A stretch of DNA of 60,637 bases from Chloroflexi bacterium TSY (GCA_019217005.1 JAHBNG010000089.1:1-60637), one strand, 5' to 3'. Positions 17,867-27,240 are shown, counted from the first letter of the stretch. Numbers and translations are program-made. Notes: generated by a model not told the origin, from the sequence alone.

Positions 17867-17942
17867 ATAGCCACATCATTTAAACTTCGGACAATTGTCT
17901 CTCGATAAAAACAGTCCGATTGTCCGAAGTTTAAGTGGCGTC
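17867..17942 (-). repeat. P2 palindromic repeat copy 2, between binding protein and permease genes
   Basis: The reverse complement matches 10067-10143 nearly throughout, differing in the loop. In mRNA it gives a stem from TTCGGACAATTG-type arms. It lies between the abundant-product gene (solute-binding protein) and the permease gene, the same place where palindromes protect upstream mRNA in well-known sugar transporter operons; that function is inferred here. Confidence 0.75.
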
Positions 17943-17960
17943 AGGATTAGCCTCAACCGT

Positions 17961-19619
17961 TTACTTAATGTTCCACTCCTGCGAATTGTCCACAAATGGA
18001 CCACCGCCAGGTGCAGGAAAATAGTGGAAGTCGGCTACATGAATGGCAGCGATCCCGTAACGAGTGGAGACCCACCAATAGCCGAGTGTGGCCTCCTCGT
18101 TCTGGTATTTGCAGATAGCCGTACGCGCTGCTTTGTAGTCTTCGGGCGTCTGTGCCGCGTCCATGGCAGCCCAGAGATCAACATAGGCTTCGTCTTGAAC
18201 GAACTGTTGACTCCGCGTTGCAGTCTCCTCCACATACCAGCCCGATCCGTATGAGGCGGGACCACCACCGGCGCCGCGATAGGCAATGTTCCATTCCGCG
18301 GTGTTGTCATCCACCACCGTGCGCCAGGTCGGCACGTCAAGGAAGGTTGGATTGACATTGACGCCGACATCGGCCAGATTGGCTTGCATCACGGTCAAAA
18401 TGTCTTTCGCTAATTGTGAGGTGTAGTAGGTGGGGATGTCCAAGTTAATGCCGTCGAGCGTGACGCCATCCGCCGCCGCTTCGGCTAGCAATTCGCGCGC
18501 CTTGTCGGGATTATATTCATAGTAGTTGGCATCCTCCGGCCAGAATTGCGGATACGGATCCTGGCAGGGTGTCGCCTGAGCCGTGCCGTTGAAGACATCG
18601 CTCACGATCGAAGCCCGATCAATACCGTACATGATGGCCTGACGAATGCGTTTATCTTTCCACACATCATTCTCATAGTTGTAGTTGAACATATTGGTCA
18701 CGAAGGATGGACCGGAGAAGATCTGGTAGTCCGGATTGCCTTCGAAACGGCTGGCCACATCGGCACTGACATAGCTAAAGTCGATATCACCACTCTCCAA
18801 TGCGAGTACAGCCGCTGTCTCGTCGACGAAATAGCGATTGACCAGCTTTTCCAACTTGGGTGCTCCATCCCAATACAGCTCATTGGGCACTAGCTCCATG
18901 AACTGATCCTTTTCAAACGCGCCAAACTTGAAAGGGCCGGTCCCGACCGGGCTGGTAAACCACCAATCAGCGTTGAAGATCTCCGTGGGTTCAAAATCGA
19001 TCGCGTGTTCGGGAAGAGCATAGAAGCCTCGCACGGCATCATAAAAGCGGGGATTGGGTGCGGATAGCTCAATCTCCAACGTCAGATCATCCACGGCTCG
19101 GATGCCAGCGATCTCATCAGCTTCGCCGCTGTTGTATTCGCTCCAACCCACAATCTGGTCAGCTTGACCAATGCCAAAGTGCGTCACAGCGGCCTGGGGT
19201 GCGGAAACAAATTCTGCTGTCCACTTTAGATCGGAAGCAGTGAAATCTTCGCCATCGTGCCACTTTACGCCCTCGCGCAAGTTAAAGGTCCAGACTGTGG
19301 CATCCTCATTTGGAGACCAGTCAACAGCCAACGCACCATCACTGGTGTGCTCTGAGAAATCGGACGACATCATGATGAGCAGCGTAAACATCTTGACAAA
19401 CCAGGTATTGCCCGCACCATTGTTATAAAGGACACCTTGAGGGTCACCGCCAGGACCAACGTCGAAACCGCCAATCAACACCTGCTCGGCTGGACCTGCC
19501 GGAGCCGCTGCGTCCTCTGCCGGAGCGGCTGCTTCTGGCGCAGGCGCACCCGCCGGCGCACAGGCCGCCAAAACAAGCGAGAGCGTCAACAGAACAACAA
19601 AAATTTTCTTCGCGTGCAT
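17961..19619 (-). CDS. Solute-binding lipoprotein, SBP family 5
   Basis: 552 residues. Lipoprotein signal ending LSLVLAACAPAG, then a Pro/Ala linker (about 25-45). The family 5 fold is marked by WTFNLREGVKWHDGEDFTASDLKW (about 110-135), a classic signature, and by IRQAIMYGIDRASIV and NPDKARELLAEA later. It should capture peptides or oligosaccharides outside the membrane and feed the permeases encoded downstream. It is the first gene of the transport operon. The sugar-related neighbours favour an oligosaccharide ligand, but this is inference. Confidence 0.93.
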   Translation of the reverse strand: MHAKKIFVVLLTLSLVLAACAPAGAPAPEAAAPAEDAAAPAGPAEQVLIGGFDVGPGGDPQGVLYNNGAGNTWFVKMFTLLIMMSSDFSEHTSDGALAVDWSPNEDATVWTFNLREGVKWHDGEDFTASDLKWTAEFVSAPQAAVTHFGIGQADQIVGWSEYNSGEADEIAGIRAVDDLTLEIELSAPNPRFYDAVRGFYALPEHAIDFEPTEIFNADWWFTSPVGTGPFKFGAFEKDQFMELVPNELYWDGAPKLEKLVNRYFVDETAAVLALESGDIDFSYVSADVASRFEGNPDYQIFSGPSFVTNMFNYNYENDVWKDKRIRQAIMYGIDRASIVSDVFNGTAQATPCQDPYPQFWPEDANYYEYNPDKARELLAEAAADGVTLDGINLDIPTYYTSQLAKDILTVMQANLADVGVNVNPTFLDVPTWRTVVDDNTAEWNIAYRGAGGGPASYGSGWYVEETATRSQQFVQDEAYVDLWAAMDAAQTPEDYKAARTAICKYQNEEATLGYWWVSTRYGIAAIHVADFHYFPAPGGGPFVDNSQEWNIK

Positions 19620-19750
19620 TGTTTTCTCCTTATTTCGTGGTTAACAATTTGTGGATCATTTAGCATTAGGCTAACAAATGATATTTGCGGATAGGGGAGG
19701 GTCACGCCTACATATTAGCATACATTGCCGCAGCATGCACTCTCTAGGGC

Positions 19751-19810
19751 GGGTGCATTTCACTTTCGGGGCAAGATTAGATCCATAGGGTAAGAACAGA
19801 GAGTTGCAAT
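19751..19810 (+). repeat. Leader repeat R3, copy 1
   Basis: About 60 bp resembling 21861-21921: shared words include TTTCACT, GGCAAGAT, ATCCAT and GTTGCAAT in the same order. Both copies lie upstream of a minus-strand gene (here 130 nt before the binding protein start). The spacer 19620-19939 holds this and the leader of the binding-protein gene; no gene is seen in it. Confidence 0.45.
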
Positions 19811-19939
19811 AGAAAAGCACCGTTGGTCGGTTCGTCTTGATTTCTGCGTCGAGGCTATTTCCCTCTCCGTCACGGCTCAAAACGACAGGCTTGGGGTATA
19901 GACTGCCTTCAAACTTGCTCTTACCCATTTTTGTAATCG

Positions 19940-20746
19940 CTAAGCAAGCCACCCCTGCAGCAATTCCAGACTGACCCGACAATCCTCATTTGGGTTGAAA
20001 TACTCAGGCTCATGCTCAACGCACATCGGTCCAGAATAGCCATTATGCTTGAGCACGGCAACCGTCTCGACAAGCGGCACAACCCCTTCGCCAAAACGGC
20101 AAGTCTCATGCGCACCCACGGCACGCACATCCTTCAAATGCATATGGACAATGTGCTCAGTCAACTCTGCCGTTGCCTTTGCAGCGTCGTATCCTTGTGT
20201 GCCAAACCAGCCCGTGTCGACGGCAGCGCCGATAAAGCCGTCGGCACCGTCACCGATCTTCTGGAGCAGCTCGTCAGGCGTCTTCTCGGGGTGATTTTCG
20301 ATCCCCAACTTGACGCCATGTCCCTTCAGAATTGCAACGAGTTGCGCTCGATCTTCATTGAGTAAGGGTGTATTGCCACCCAATACGTCAGTCTCTAACG
20401 CATTGGCAATCCGGCAACTCATGCGTACCTCTTCACTCGTGTGACCAAAGCCGCCAGCCAAACTGTTGACACTCATTTGATGGTTTTGGAGAAGTTCTTT
20501 GGCAATGACGATATGTTCGTCCGTTGCCCACGCCCAATGTAAGTGAGAGAGCCAAATGTCGACGGCATCAAAACCCAGGCTTCGGATCTCGACCAGCATT
20601 GCATTCAGTCGTTCTTCATAGGACTCAATCGGTTGAAAGTGGGCTTCTGTTGCTTTAACACCCTGTCCCCAACCACCAGTCATTTTGTAATCAACTTCAC
20701 GCGCCACATAGTTCGCGCTCATAAACGAAATTCTACTTTTCATCAT
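19940..20746 (-). CDS. Sugar phosphate isomerase/epimerase (xylose isomerase-like TIM barrel)
   Basis: 268 residues of AP endonuclease 2-type TIM barrel. Metal-binding stretches are ESYEERLNAMLVEIRSLGFDAVDIWLSHLHWAW, LGIENHPEKTPDELLQKI (catalytic Glu), AAVDTGWFGTQGYD, HIVHMHLKDV and MCVEHEPEYFNP (second Glu). Members isomerise or epimerise sugars and inositol derivatives; the exact reaction is unclear. It stands upstream of the transporter genes on the same strand, separated by 320 bp. Confidence 0.88.
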   Translation of the reverse strand: MMKSRISFMSANYVAREVDYKMTGGWGQGVKATEAHFQPIESYEERLNAMLVEIRSLGFDAVDIWLSHLHWAWATDEHIVIAKELLQNHQMSVNSLAGGFGHTSEEVRMSCRIANALETDVLGGNTPLLNEDRAQLVAILKGHGVKLGIENHPEKTPDELLQKIGDGADGFIGAAVDTGWFGTQGYDAAKATAELTEHIVHMHLKDVRAVGAHETCRFGEGVVPLVETVAVLKHNGYSGPMCVEHEPEYFNPNEDCRVSLELLQGWLA

Positions 20747-20885
20747 AGCCTCAATTTTACGTACTCAATTGGTCAAATGGACTCTTGCAACCCAACCAGA
20801 TTCTCAACCAGTATCACGCAACACGCACTACGCAGATGACCATGAGTGATTTATTTTCGGGAACAATCGTAACGGATATCAATAA

Positions 20886-21827
20886 TTACCACCCACTGCC
20901 GACCGGTAACACATCCCGAATCCGTCCAATATGAACAACCAACATCCCTTTGTCGTCCCGTTGAAGGCCTCGCAACACCCACTGTAACTCCAACGTCCCG
21001 GCCCAGAACCGTGACCGATCAATGTGCTCCCTGATCTCTGGATAGGTACGACTCATCCGCCGCAAGAATGATTCACCATATTGGTTGATGATGGTGCAAA
21101 AGTCTGCGGCTGGGTCGCCGATGCCGGCAGTGCCGAAGTCGATAATACCGTTGAAGGCGTTTATCTGGCGATCAAAGAGCAGGTGATAGGTGGCCAAATC
21201 GCCATTCATAAAGATCGGTTCATGATCCATGAAAGAATGGTTCGCCACGAGGGGAGCAAAGTGACGACGAACCCACTCTCGTCCATCTTCCCACATCAGT
21301 GGAAAGAGATACTCCTGCACCTCCTCATAGAGTTGGAGCCAATCATCAATCGTGCGCACCGTGTCCGAGGGTTGAATGTTGGTTGCATAGACTTCGCTCA
21401 TGGGAATCTCATGCATCTGTTTCAGAAACGTAGCCAACTTCTCGGCGACTGCGTCCTTCTCTCGTTTGCTCATGCGCAATATATCATCCGTCAAGAGCGG
21501 ATCGCCAGGAATAAAGGGATAGGAAATCATTTCATCCGTGCGGTAATCCCAATTTGGGATCGGGATATCCACATAGTTTTGCACCAGATCCAGCGCATTC
21601 ATCTCATTGCGCAGTAGGTCTATGCCCCATTCTTCGCGTGGAAAACGAAAGACCCGTTCTTGGTTGACGATGACGGAGACATTGACCATGCCATCTTGGT
21701 TGATTTGAACATCCTGGAGATCGAGATCGGGAAATGTGCGTTGAATGTGGCTCAAGTAGTCAGATTCGGGTATCATGTTGTCTATACATTGATCCGTCTG
21801 GAGGAAAAAGAAAGTTGATACACCCAT
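20886..21827 (-). CDS. Aminoglycoside phosphotransferase-fold (APH) protein
   Basis: 313 residues from ATG 21827, which has GAGATGAGG just upstream; ATG 21776 is an alternative. The nucleotide-binding part has VFRFPREEWGIDLLRNEMNALDLV. The catalytic loop reads FMNGDLATYHLLFD: the catalytic Asp is present, but the usual His (HGD) is Asn and the usual metal-ligand Asn is His, as in some macrolide kinases. GIIDFGTAGIGDPAADF is the second metal site. It may phosphorylate a small hydroxylated compound; a resistance role cannot be assumed. Confidence 0.85.
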   Translation of the reverse strand: MGVSTFFFLQTDQCIDNMIPESDYLSHIQRTFPDLDLQDVQINQDGMVNVSVIVNQERVFRFPREEWGIDLLRNEMNALDLVQNYVDIPIPNWDYRTDEMISYPFIPGDPLLTDDILRMSKREKDAVAEKLATFLKQMHEIPMSEVYATNIQPSDTVRTIDDWLQLYEEVQEYLFPLMWEDGREWVRRHFAPLVANHSFMDHEPIFMNGDLATYHLLFDRQINAFNGIIDFGTAGIGDPAADFCTIINQYGESFLRRMSRTYPEIREHIDRSRFWAGTLELQWVLRGLQRDDKGMLVVHIGRIRDVLPVGSGW

Positions 21828-21860
21828 TATACCTCATCTCTTCCATATTTGTGAGTGACA

Positions 21861-21921
21861 GAGCTGCCTTTCACTCTGGAGGCAAGATCGAATCCATGCA
21901 TCGAGAATGGATTGTTGCAAT
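21861..21921 (+). repeat. Leader repeat R3, copy 2
   Basis: Similar to 19751-19810. It lies 34 nt upstream of the phosphotransferase start. Conserved words TTTCACT, GGCAAGAT, ATCCAT, GTTGCAAT suggest either an old mobile fragment or a shared leader signal. Confidence 0.45.
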
Positions 21922-22083
21922 GCCTTAAAAACTCGTCCTAAATCTTAAAAGCACTCTCTTCGGGTATCGATTATTTCTCCGAATGCAATAGGGTATGTTA
22001 ATAATTACGAGGATGAGAGAAAGAGATTGGGTCACTTCAGATATAATCCGAGCGTTGCTCCTTGTGAAATAAACCATTGATTG

Positions 22084-22908
22084 ATGATATACCGAGAAAT
22101 CGCATCACCCTCAAGTCTATCAGAAGTAGTTCGTTGCTTTTGGTATCTCAAATCTGATTACTCTGAGCGACCTAAACATTACGAAGCTTTGTGGCCACAG
22201 GGCAATCCAGAGCTAATCTTTCACTATGGCAGCGACTATTCACTGGATCCAAGATTCAGCAGACCGCTCAATCATTCAATAGTTATCGGCCCTTTAACCA
22301 AAGGGATAAAGTTCCATTCTACTGGTCTCGTTGAAGTATACGGTGTACGGTTTCTTCCGCACAGCTGGAACTTCATCTTTGGTGATGCAGCGCATGTTTT
22401 TGTCGACAGAATTATTCCATTAGAGGATATTTGGGATCTCCAGGCAAGGGAATTAGAAGAGCAAGCTTTTGGAACGACCATCGAAAGTTTTGGTATGTTG
22501 ATGCAAGATGCGCTGCTGGCACGCATGAGTATAGAACTAGAGCCGAACCGTTTCGTCCCTGAGCTAGTTAGCTCGATCGAACAAAGCGGTGGGAAAACGT
22601 ATCTATCAGACCTCATAAAGAGTTTGCCATTTTCGGCTCGAACGGTTGAGCGTAAATTCAAAGAGAATGTGGGTATATCACCCAAGAAGCTTCATCGCAT
22701 CACTAGGTTTAATGCAGTTCGGAAGCATCTTCTGTTTAATCCAACGGCCGATTTGATGGACCTTGTTTTCGATTATAATTATTATGACTACTCTCATCTG
22801 TCTAAGGATTTCAAAGTGGGGCTTGAACTTTCGCCCAAAGAATTTCAGCTATTTGTCCAAGAAATGATCAATCCCCATTTGGGTTCTGTCGAATTTTTAC
22901 AAGATTGA
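22084..22908 (+). CDS. AraC-family transcriptional regulator (DUF6597-type sensor)
   Basis: 274 residues from ATG 22084, preceded in frame by TTG. The N-terminal domain (about 1-110; CFWYLKSDY, WPQGNPELIFHYG, VYGVRFLPHSWNFIFG) resembles DUF6597. The C-terminal double helix-turn-helix (about 175-265) has LPFSARTVERKFKENVGISPKKLHRITRFNAVRKHL and DYSHLSKDFKVGLELSPKEF. The VOC gene starts 67 nt downstream in the same direction and is the likely co-transcribed partner. The N-terminal domain would sense an unknown small ligand. Confidence 0.88.
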   Translation: MIYREIASPSSLSEVVRCFWYLKSDYSERPKHYEALWPQGNPELIFHYGSDYSLDPRFSRPLNHSIVIGPLTKGIKFHSTGLVEVYGVRFLPHSWNFIFGDAAHVFVDRIIPLEDIWDLQARELEEQAFGTTIESFGMLMQDALLARMSIELEPNRFVPELVSSIEQSGGKTYLSDLIKSLPFSARTVERKFKENVGISPKKLHRITRFNAVRKHLLFNPTADLMDLVFDYNYYDYSHLSKDFKVGLELSPKEFQLFVQEMINPHLGSVEFLQD

Positions 22909-23260
22909 ATTGACCGATCCTGATACACTGACCTACGTAGTTTATGCAATGTGGTATTGAGAAGAAATCGAGGAAATGATGATTAAGAATATAGCGACGG
23001 TTGGTGTTTATGTTGAGGATCAGGATAAAGCCCTGGAATTTTGGACAGAGAAATTCGGTTTTCAGGTAAACCGTGACCAAGATATGGGCAATGGCAGTCG
23101 CTGGTTGGAAGTTTGTCCGCAGGGAGCTGAGAGCTGTTTGGTTATCTATCCCAAGAGCCTCATGAAAAACTGGGCTGAGCTGAAACCATCGATTGTGTTT
23201 GAGTGTGAAAATATTGAAGCACTATGTGATGAACTGCATGAAAAGGGCGTGATGTTTAAA

Positions 23261-24761
23261 CTTTACTTTCTGGTAAAAGAAAAGAGATGAGGTGAGAAAT
23301 GTGACAAAAAGCGGTTAGCAGTTCATCCAAAAGGTAGAGAACCCAAAAAGGAGGAAGGAATGCTAACCGCGCCAGAAATAACTATAGCAGTACTGATGAA
23401 TGTATTGCAAGTAACGCCGATGGGAACAAACGTAAATGTAATGCGTCTGATGTGGGCAATGCTGAATGGGTCGTTTCTGAAAAGTCGAGGAGCAATCCAT
23501 AGCGCATTGAAAGAAAGCGGGTTTGAAGATGAGGAGCTCCGGCGAAGCTGGTGGAGCTTTCGATATGGATCATGGGATATCACAAGTCTGCTGGGGTCGT
23601 GGCAAGAAGAAGTGGAAAGGGGAATGGGAGGCAAAAAAGTTAGAAGGGTACCGAGTGAAAAGCATAGATATCACAGGGTTCTGGCGACCGAAGCTGCAAG
23701 GGAAAGTGAACCGACTCTATAACTCAACGGCTCGTCGGGCATTGCCCGCGCTCATCTTTGGAGTGATGATAAGCTCGGGGGGAGATAGGCGGGAAGCGAG
23801 TGCCACTGCTCAAGGCAATCATGAGATGCACGGTTGGAACAAAGGAAAGTGAGTTTCGGAAAAAGCTGCTGAAAGAGACGAAGAAATCACTGGAGTCAGA
23901 CGAAGTGGCGGTGGTCGATGCCGGGTTTACAATCAGAGAAATGCTAGAAAGCGGCATAGACCGATTTGTCCTGCGGGAAGCGATTAACTGCACAGTGCGC
24001 CGCAATGAGTTACCCAAACGCAAAGGAAAAGGCAGACCACCTGAATATGGTGATATTGTGCGACCGCTCTCTCGCAGCTATAAGGGAAAGCGACTCGAGG
24101 CTACAACTCCGGACTCGTCTGGTCGCTTTCTCTATAGTGGTCGCCTGATTTGCTATCAAGCATGGCACAATCTCGTCCCCAGAACAACCAAGGTGGATAC
24201 AGCCAACCGTACCTACTCGATTTACGTCATTCAGGATCCGGCCTACAACACACCTTTGGTTTTGGCGACCGTTATGACTTTGCAGCCTGAAACCATTTAT
24301 CTTGTCTACCTGGAACGCTGGCCTGTTGAACATCCCCCCCTTGGCTTCCAAGCAGATGATTGGCTTACATCGTCAATTTGTTCATGCCGATGAGGCTTGT
24401 TTCCGCTTACCTGAACTGGGGCTGCTGGCTGGCAATCTTCTTTCCCATTTAGCCGCTTCTCTTCCTCCCATACCGACTGGCTACTGGGATCGAGAGCCTC
24501 AATCCACTCCCGGCAGGCTGCGCCGTGTTCTCTCGAGTGCTCTTTTTCCAACTCCTGACCAACTCGACCCTGACTTTCGGAAAAAGGCCTCGGTTTCACA
24601 CCATTTCCCTAAAGGCGTTCTCGCTCATCGCCGCCTCAATGCCGCTGCTTAAACTAGCCGAGCACTATTTTTACATTTTATCCCGTTTTTTCAGGGTGGA
24701 TTCTTTTTTCCGCCCCTTTCGGTTTGCCCTTTGTCACTCAAGCCTTTACCAGAAAGTAAAG
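23261..24761 (+). mobile_element. IS-A copy 2 (TTAAA target duplication)
   Basis: Ends CTTTACTTTCTGGTAAA at 23261 and its complement ending at 24761. Flanking TTAAA at 23256-23260 and 24762-24766. Inserted in the VOC gene. This and copy 1 are the two copies with clean 5-bp duplications and fix the element's boundaries. Confidence 0.92.
23360..24652 (+). pseudogene. IS-A transposase, copy 2, three frame breaks
   Basis: Frames 23360-23722, 23523-23852, 23800-24393 and 24302-24652 together cover the protein seen in copy 1. Breaks are the shared 5-nt loss after WQEEVE, a six-G run at the SSGG position (five in copy 1), and a seven-C run before LASKQMIG (six in copies 3 and 4). As read, it cannot make full-length transposase without frameshifting. 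Confidence 0.75.
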
Positions 24762-24856
24762 TTAAAGATGAATTAAAAGAGATGGCATGGGGTAAGTTTG
24801 CTATCATCCAGGATGATGATGGCAATGAATTCGTATTGCGAGGATAGTAAGATTAT

Positions 24857-25204
24857 ATGGATTTTCACAAATTAAATATTGACCCTTCCGAGAACATTTA
24901 CATTTTTCATTGTCCAGATGAAATCGAATTGCCGTTCGAGTCGGTTCATGTCGGGTATAAGTATCTGCTGTCCTTTGTCCAAACGAAAGCTCAACTCGAT
25001 GAAACAATTTCAGCTGTCAAAAATGAAAATAGGGCAGTCATTTTGTTATTGGCGTATCCAAAAGGAACCAGCAAGGATTACGAATCTGAGATAAATAGAG
25101 ACTCAATCGTATCATCAATTAAAGAAGCCAGTGGCTTCAAAGCACCAAAGTTGGTGAGTCTTGACAAAAACTGGTCGGCTTTCTCTTTCCAGTTTGAGCC
25201 ATAA
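24857..25204 (+). CDS. Small protein, possibly DUF3052-like
   Basis: 115 residues, soluble, no signal peptide. The second half (RAVILLLAYPKGTSKDYESEINRDSIVSSIKEASGFKAPKLVSLDKNWSAFSFQFEP) resembles DUF3052-type small proteins, which end in a similar 'WSALRF' motif; the match is from memory and weak. Starts 9 nt after the interrupted VOC gene and was probably its operon partner; IS copy 2 now separates it from the upstream promoter. Confidence 0.6.
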   Translation: MDFHKLNIDPSENIYIFHCPDEIELPFESVHVGYKYLLSFVQTKAQLDETISAVKNENRAVILLLAYPKGTSKDYESEINRDSIVSSIKEASGFKAPKLVSLDKNWSAFSFQFEP

Positions 25205-25320
25205 TGCTGCGTCTACCGGTCTACACCTTTGCTCCTTTTTTGGGACGTGCCTGGATGACGGTGGTCAGTTGTAATCAAAAGGCGGATACAGTACAATGTA
25301 GACCTAAATGAGTGGTTTAG

Positions 25321-27081
25321 ATGGCGATTGAGATGGATTCAGACCCAGCAGAAAGAAGCATGCTCAAACTCCCTTATAGCGTCAGTGATTTCGATTCGCT
25401 CGTCAGTGAAGACTATTACTATGTTGACCGGACCTCTTACATTGAACAGTTGGAGGGGTTGGTCGATAAATACATCTTTTTTCTGCGTCCGCGCCGTTTC
25501 GGTAAGAGTCTTTTTATTTCGATTTTGTATCACTATTATGGTTTGGAACATGCAGCAGCCTTTGAGGAACTCTTTGGACAGTACTATATTGGCCAAAACC
25601 CAACCCCACGCGCAAACCAATATCTGGTCCTTCGATTCGAGTTTAGTCGCATTGATACCCAAACAGCTGAGAGTACATTTGATGGGTTTTTAGCAAACGT
25701 CAAGTATGGTGTAAGCGCTTTCCTAACAGCATATGCATCCTATTTTAGCGCTGAGGATCGGACATATGTGTTGGCCGGTGACGCCCCCAATATGGTTGTG
25801 AACCGTCTGTTTGAATGCATTAGAAACCAGCAAATTACAGGCGCGATTCATCACAAAGTTTACTTGCTGATTGATGAATATGACCACTTTGCCAATGAGC
25901 TGGTCGCTTTTCGGTTGGAGGATTTCAGACAAATCGTCAGCCGCAATGGCTTTGTACGCAAGTTCTATGAAAGTATCAAAACCGCTACGGGAGAAGGGGT
26001 GGTGGATCGCCTCTTTGTCACTGGCGTGTCGCCCTTGACATTGGATAGCTTGACAAGTGGCTTTAACATCGGTACGAACTTGAGTACCGACCTGCTCTTC
26101 AATAATATGATGGGATTTACCCCAAAAGAGGTGGAAACTATCCTATCGGGGTCAGGTGTTGAGCCAGCAATGTTGCCAGCTGTTATGGGTGATGTCCGGC
26201 GCTGGTATGATGGGTATCGCTTCCACCCAAGGGCCGTAGGACATCTCTACAATCCTGATATGGTGCTCTATTTTGCCAAAGAGTATCTACGCTACAAACG
26301 ATATCCAGAACGTCTGCTCGACATTAACATTGCCAGCGATTATGGAAAAATCCGGAGACTCTTTCGAATTGGCGATCAAGAAACAGAGAACCTCGCGGTC
26401 TTAAATGAACTCATTACACAAAACGAAATTGCCGCTCTCATGACGCAGCAATACAGTTTCGAGAAAGTCTTCACGCGGGACGACTTTATCAGCCTGCTCT
26501 TCTATATGGGGATGATTACCATCAAAGATGCTCAGTTGACACGCTGGGTCTTTGAAGCCCCCAACTACGTGATCAAACAGCTCTATTATGACTACTTTAC
26601 CCAAATCATCATCGAACAATCCGGGCTGGTAACCAATGATCTTCGACTCTATGACCGAATCCTTAGCCTGGCCCAAGAAAATGAAATTGCTCCCTTGATA
26701 GAGGTCGTCGAATCGATCTTACGCCAACTCTCCAACCGCGATGCCGTCGGCTTCGACGAAAAATATGTCAAGGCGATCTTTGCATCCCTCTTCTTCACAA
26801 CCCAGATTTATACCATCCACAGCGAATATGAAACCGAACGTAAATACGTTGACCTCTTGCTGACGCGCCGCCCGCCCATTGACCCCAACTATCAATTCGC
26901 ATTTGAACTCAAGTATCTCAAACAGTCCGAAGCAGATCAATTAGAGGCGAAAAAGCAAGAAGCGTCAACCCAATTGCAGGACTATCTACAACATGATGAC
27001 CTGCAGTCACTATCCGATCTAAGAGCCTGGATCATTGTCTTTGTTGGACCAGAAGCCAAAATAGTTGAAGAGATATCTTGA
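25321..27081 (+). CDS. AAA-ATPase-like protein with C-terminal PD-(D/E)XK nuclease domain (DUF1703 type)
   Basis: 586 residues. The N-terminal module has LPYSVSDFDSLVSEDYYYVDRTSYIEQLE and the P-loop RPRRFGKSLFIS (about residue 60). KVYLLIDEYDHFANELV (about 180) is the Walker B. The C-terminal nuclease-like part has VDLLLTRRPPIDPNYQFAFELKYLKQSE (about 525-550) with D, E and K in the expected order. Such proteins are abundant in Bacteroidota and Chloroflexota with no settled function; a mobile or defence role has been suggested. Starts from ATG 25321. Confidence 0.85.
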   Translation: MAIEMDSDPAERSMLKLPYSVSDFDSLVSEDYYYVDRTSYIEQLEGLVDKYIFFLRPRRFGKSLFISILYHYYGLEHAAAFEELFGQYYIGQNPTPRANQYLVLRFEFSRIDTQTAESTFDGFLANVKYGVSAFLTAYASYFSAEDRTYVLAGDAPNMVVNRLFECIRNQQITGAIHHKVYLLIDEYDHFANELVAFRLEDFRQIVSRNGFVRKFYESIKTATGEGVVDRLFVTGVSPLTLDSLTSGFNIGTNLSTDLLFNNMMGFTPKEVETILSGSGVEPAMLPAVMGDVRRWYDGYRFHPRAVGHLYNPDMVLYFAKEYLRYKRYPERLLDINIASDYGKIRRLFRIGDQETENLAVLNELITQNEIAALMTQQYSFEKVFTRDDFISLLFYMGMITIKDAQLTRWVFEAPNYVIKQLYYDYFTQIIIEQSGLVTNDLRLYDRILSLAQENEIAPLIEVVESILRQLSNRDAVGFDEKYVKAIFASLFFTTQIYTIHSEYETERKYVDLLLTRRPPIDPNYQFAFELKYLKQSEADQLEAKKQEASTQLQDYLQHDDLQSLSDLRAWIIVFVGPEAKIVEEIS

Positions 27082-27121
27082 ACAATGCCAATAGGACACG
27101 GATTGATTGGATGTTAAGATA

Positions 27122-27200
27122 ATAAAAAAGCTTTCAGCCAGAATTTGGCCATGTTTCGTGGCTGATTTTTATACTTTCCTATACTCAGTAGATCCAAAAA
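27122..27200 (+). repeat. Repeat R2 copy 2 plus MITE-C left end
   Basis: ATAAAAAAGCTTTCAGC to TTTCCTATAC as at 11203-11287 but without the ATCAGC tract. It runs into CAGTAGATCCAAA (27186-27198), the first bases of MITE-C, then unrelated sequence and IS-A copy 3. So a MITE-C end, or a shorter ancestor, is left here. Confidence 0.55.
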
Positions 27201-27240
27201 TCAGATACCAAGGGGGTCAACAAGAGAGAAAATGATAGAA

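Larger units (their letters stand above)
22976..24847 (+). pseudogene. VOC (glyoxalase/bleomycin-resistance fold) protein gene, split by IS-A copy 2
   Basis: The 5' part 22976-23260 encodes 95 residues (NIATVGVYVEDQDKALEFWTEKFGFQV…) ending at MFK. IS-A follows. Removing the IS and one TTAAA repeat joins 24767-24847 in frame (DELKEMAWGKFAIIQDDDGNEFVLRG, stop), giving a 121-residue protein of normal VOC length. AFIIQDDDGNEF-type ends, with the metal-ligand Glu, are typical. The unbroken frame on both sides points to a recent insertion. GAGG precedes two adjacent ATGs. Confidence 0.9.

Noticed and set aside
20886..21827. Annotating the phosphotransferase as an antibiotic-resistance gene
   Set aside because: Only the fold is supported; the family covers many metabolic kinases and the catalytic loop is atypical.
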